Assembly: GCA_027489035.1 (NCBI GenBank)
Contig: JAIYAN010000012.1
Location: 248,001-312,000 of the forward strand
Reading direction: 5' to 3'
Origin: Chitinophagaceae bacterium
Lineage (GTDB): Bacteria > Bacteroidota > Bacteroidia > Chitinophagales > Chitinophagaceae
Length of the DNA stretch: 64,000 bases
Positions 63,760 to 64,000 of the stretch are shown here, piece after piece; position 1 is the first letter of the stretch, and every line of letters starts with the position of its first letter. Under the pieces are notes generated by a model. It saw only the letters and a program-made list of their open reading frames with translations. It was not told the DNA's origin and did not search any database. The position numbers were made by a program, and so were the translations under genes.

Positions 63760-64000
63760 ATGAAAATCAACATCTTCAAGTACTTATTTTTAGCTGTTAT
63801 CTTTATTGGTATTGGCAATGTTGCAGAAGCGCAAAAAAAGAAGAAAGCCTCTTCAAAGAGAACAACACCTAAGAAAACAAAAGCTAATATTCAAAGTACT
63901 ACGCCTACAGAAGATCCTGTAGTAGTAGCAGAAGCACCTAAAGCTGTTGTGGCAGAAGAAAAAGTAAGCGATAGCTTACCTATCAAAATGCCAAAAAAGT
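63760..64000 (+). CDS. gldN: GldN, 5' part truncated by window end
   Basis: MKINIFKYLFLAVIFIGIGNVAEAQKKKKASSKRTTPKKTKAN... after gldM; absent from ORF track because open at the edge. Confidence 0.8.
   Translation, partial: MKINIFKYLFLAVIFIGIGNVAEAQKKKKASSKRTTPKKTKANIQSTTPTEDPVVVAEAPKAVVAEEKVSDSLPIKMPKK

Overview
64 kb AT-rich chromosomal window from a Bacteroidota bacterium (Chitinophagaceae/Sphingobacteriia-like; inferred from gene content and TAnnTTTG promoters). 1-10.7 kb is an accessory island. It holds a tightly overlapping AlwI-like (GGATC-type) type IIS R-M operon (HTH-fused adenine MTase, Dam-like MTase, AlwI-family REase), a GIY-YIG/DUF4357 gene split by one in-frame TAG, two Holliday-junction-resolvase-like paralogues, several unknown small proteins, and a WYL regulator. 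A 17-bp palindromic 5'-leader element recurs upstream of five of these genes. 10.9-30 kb carries a 2749-aa modular T9SS adhesin-like protein, a beta-helix protein, lipoproteins, an L,D-transpeptidase/DUF1287 cluster, a VWA gene and others. 30.8-34.3 kb is a T9SS-exported metalloprotease. 34.8-64 kb is mostly core: glyS, Lrp-like regulator, GT2, amidase, pirin, scpA, mscL, atpD/atpC, acpP-fabF-rnc, gpsA, hemW, a BamA/TamA-like protein, hemD-like, YyaL-like, gldK-gldL-gldM and the 5' part of gldN. The most unusual item is a minus-strand tRNA-like RNA at 37584-37730 (147 nt). It has a complete class II cloverleaf but a ~75-nt variable region and an apparent GUC anticodon. REP-like palindromes and a dispersed mosaic repeat family also occur.
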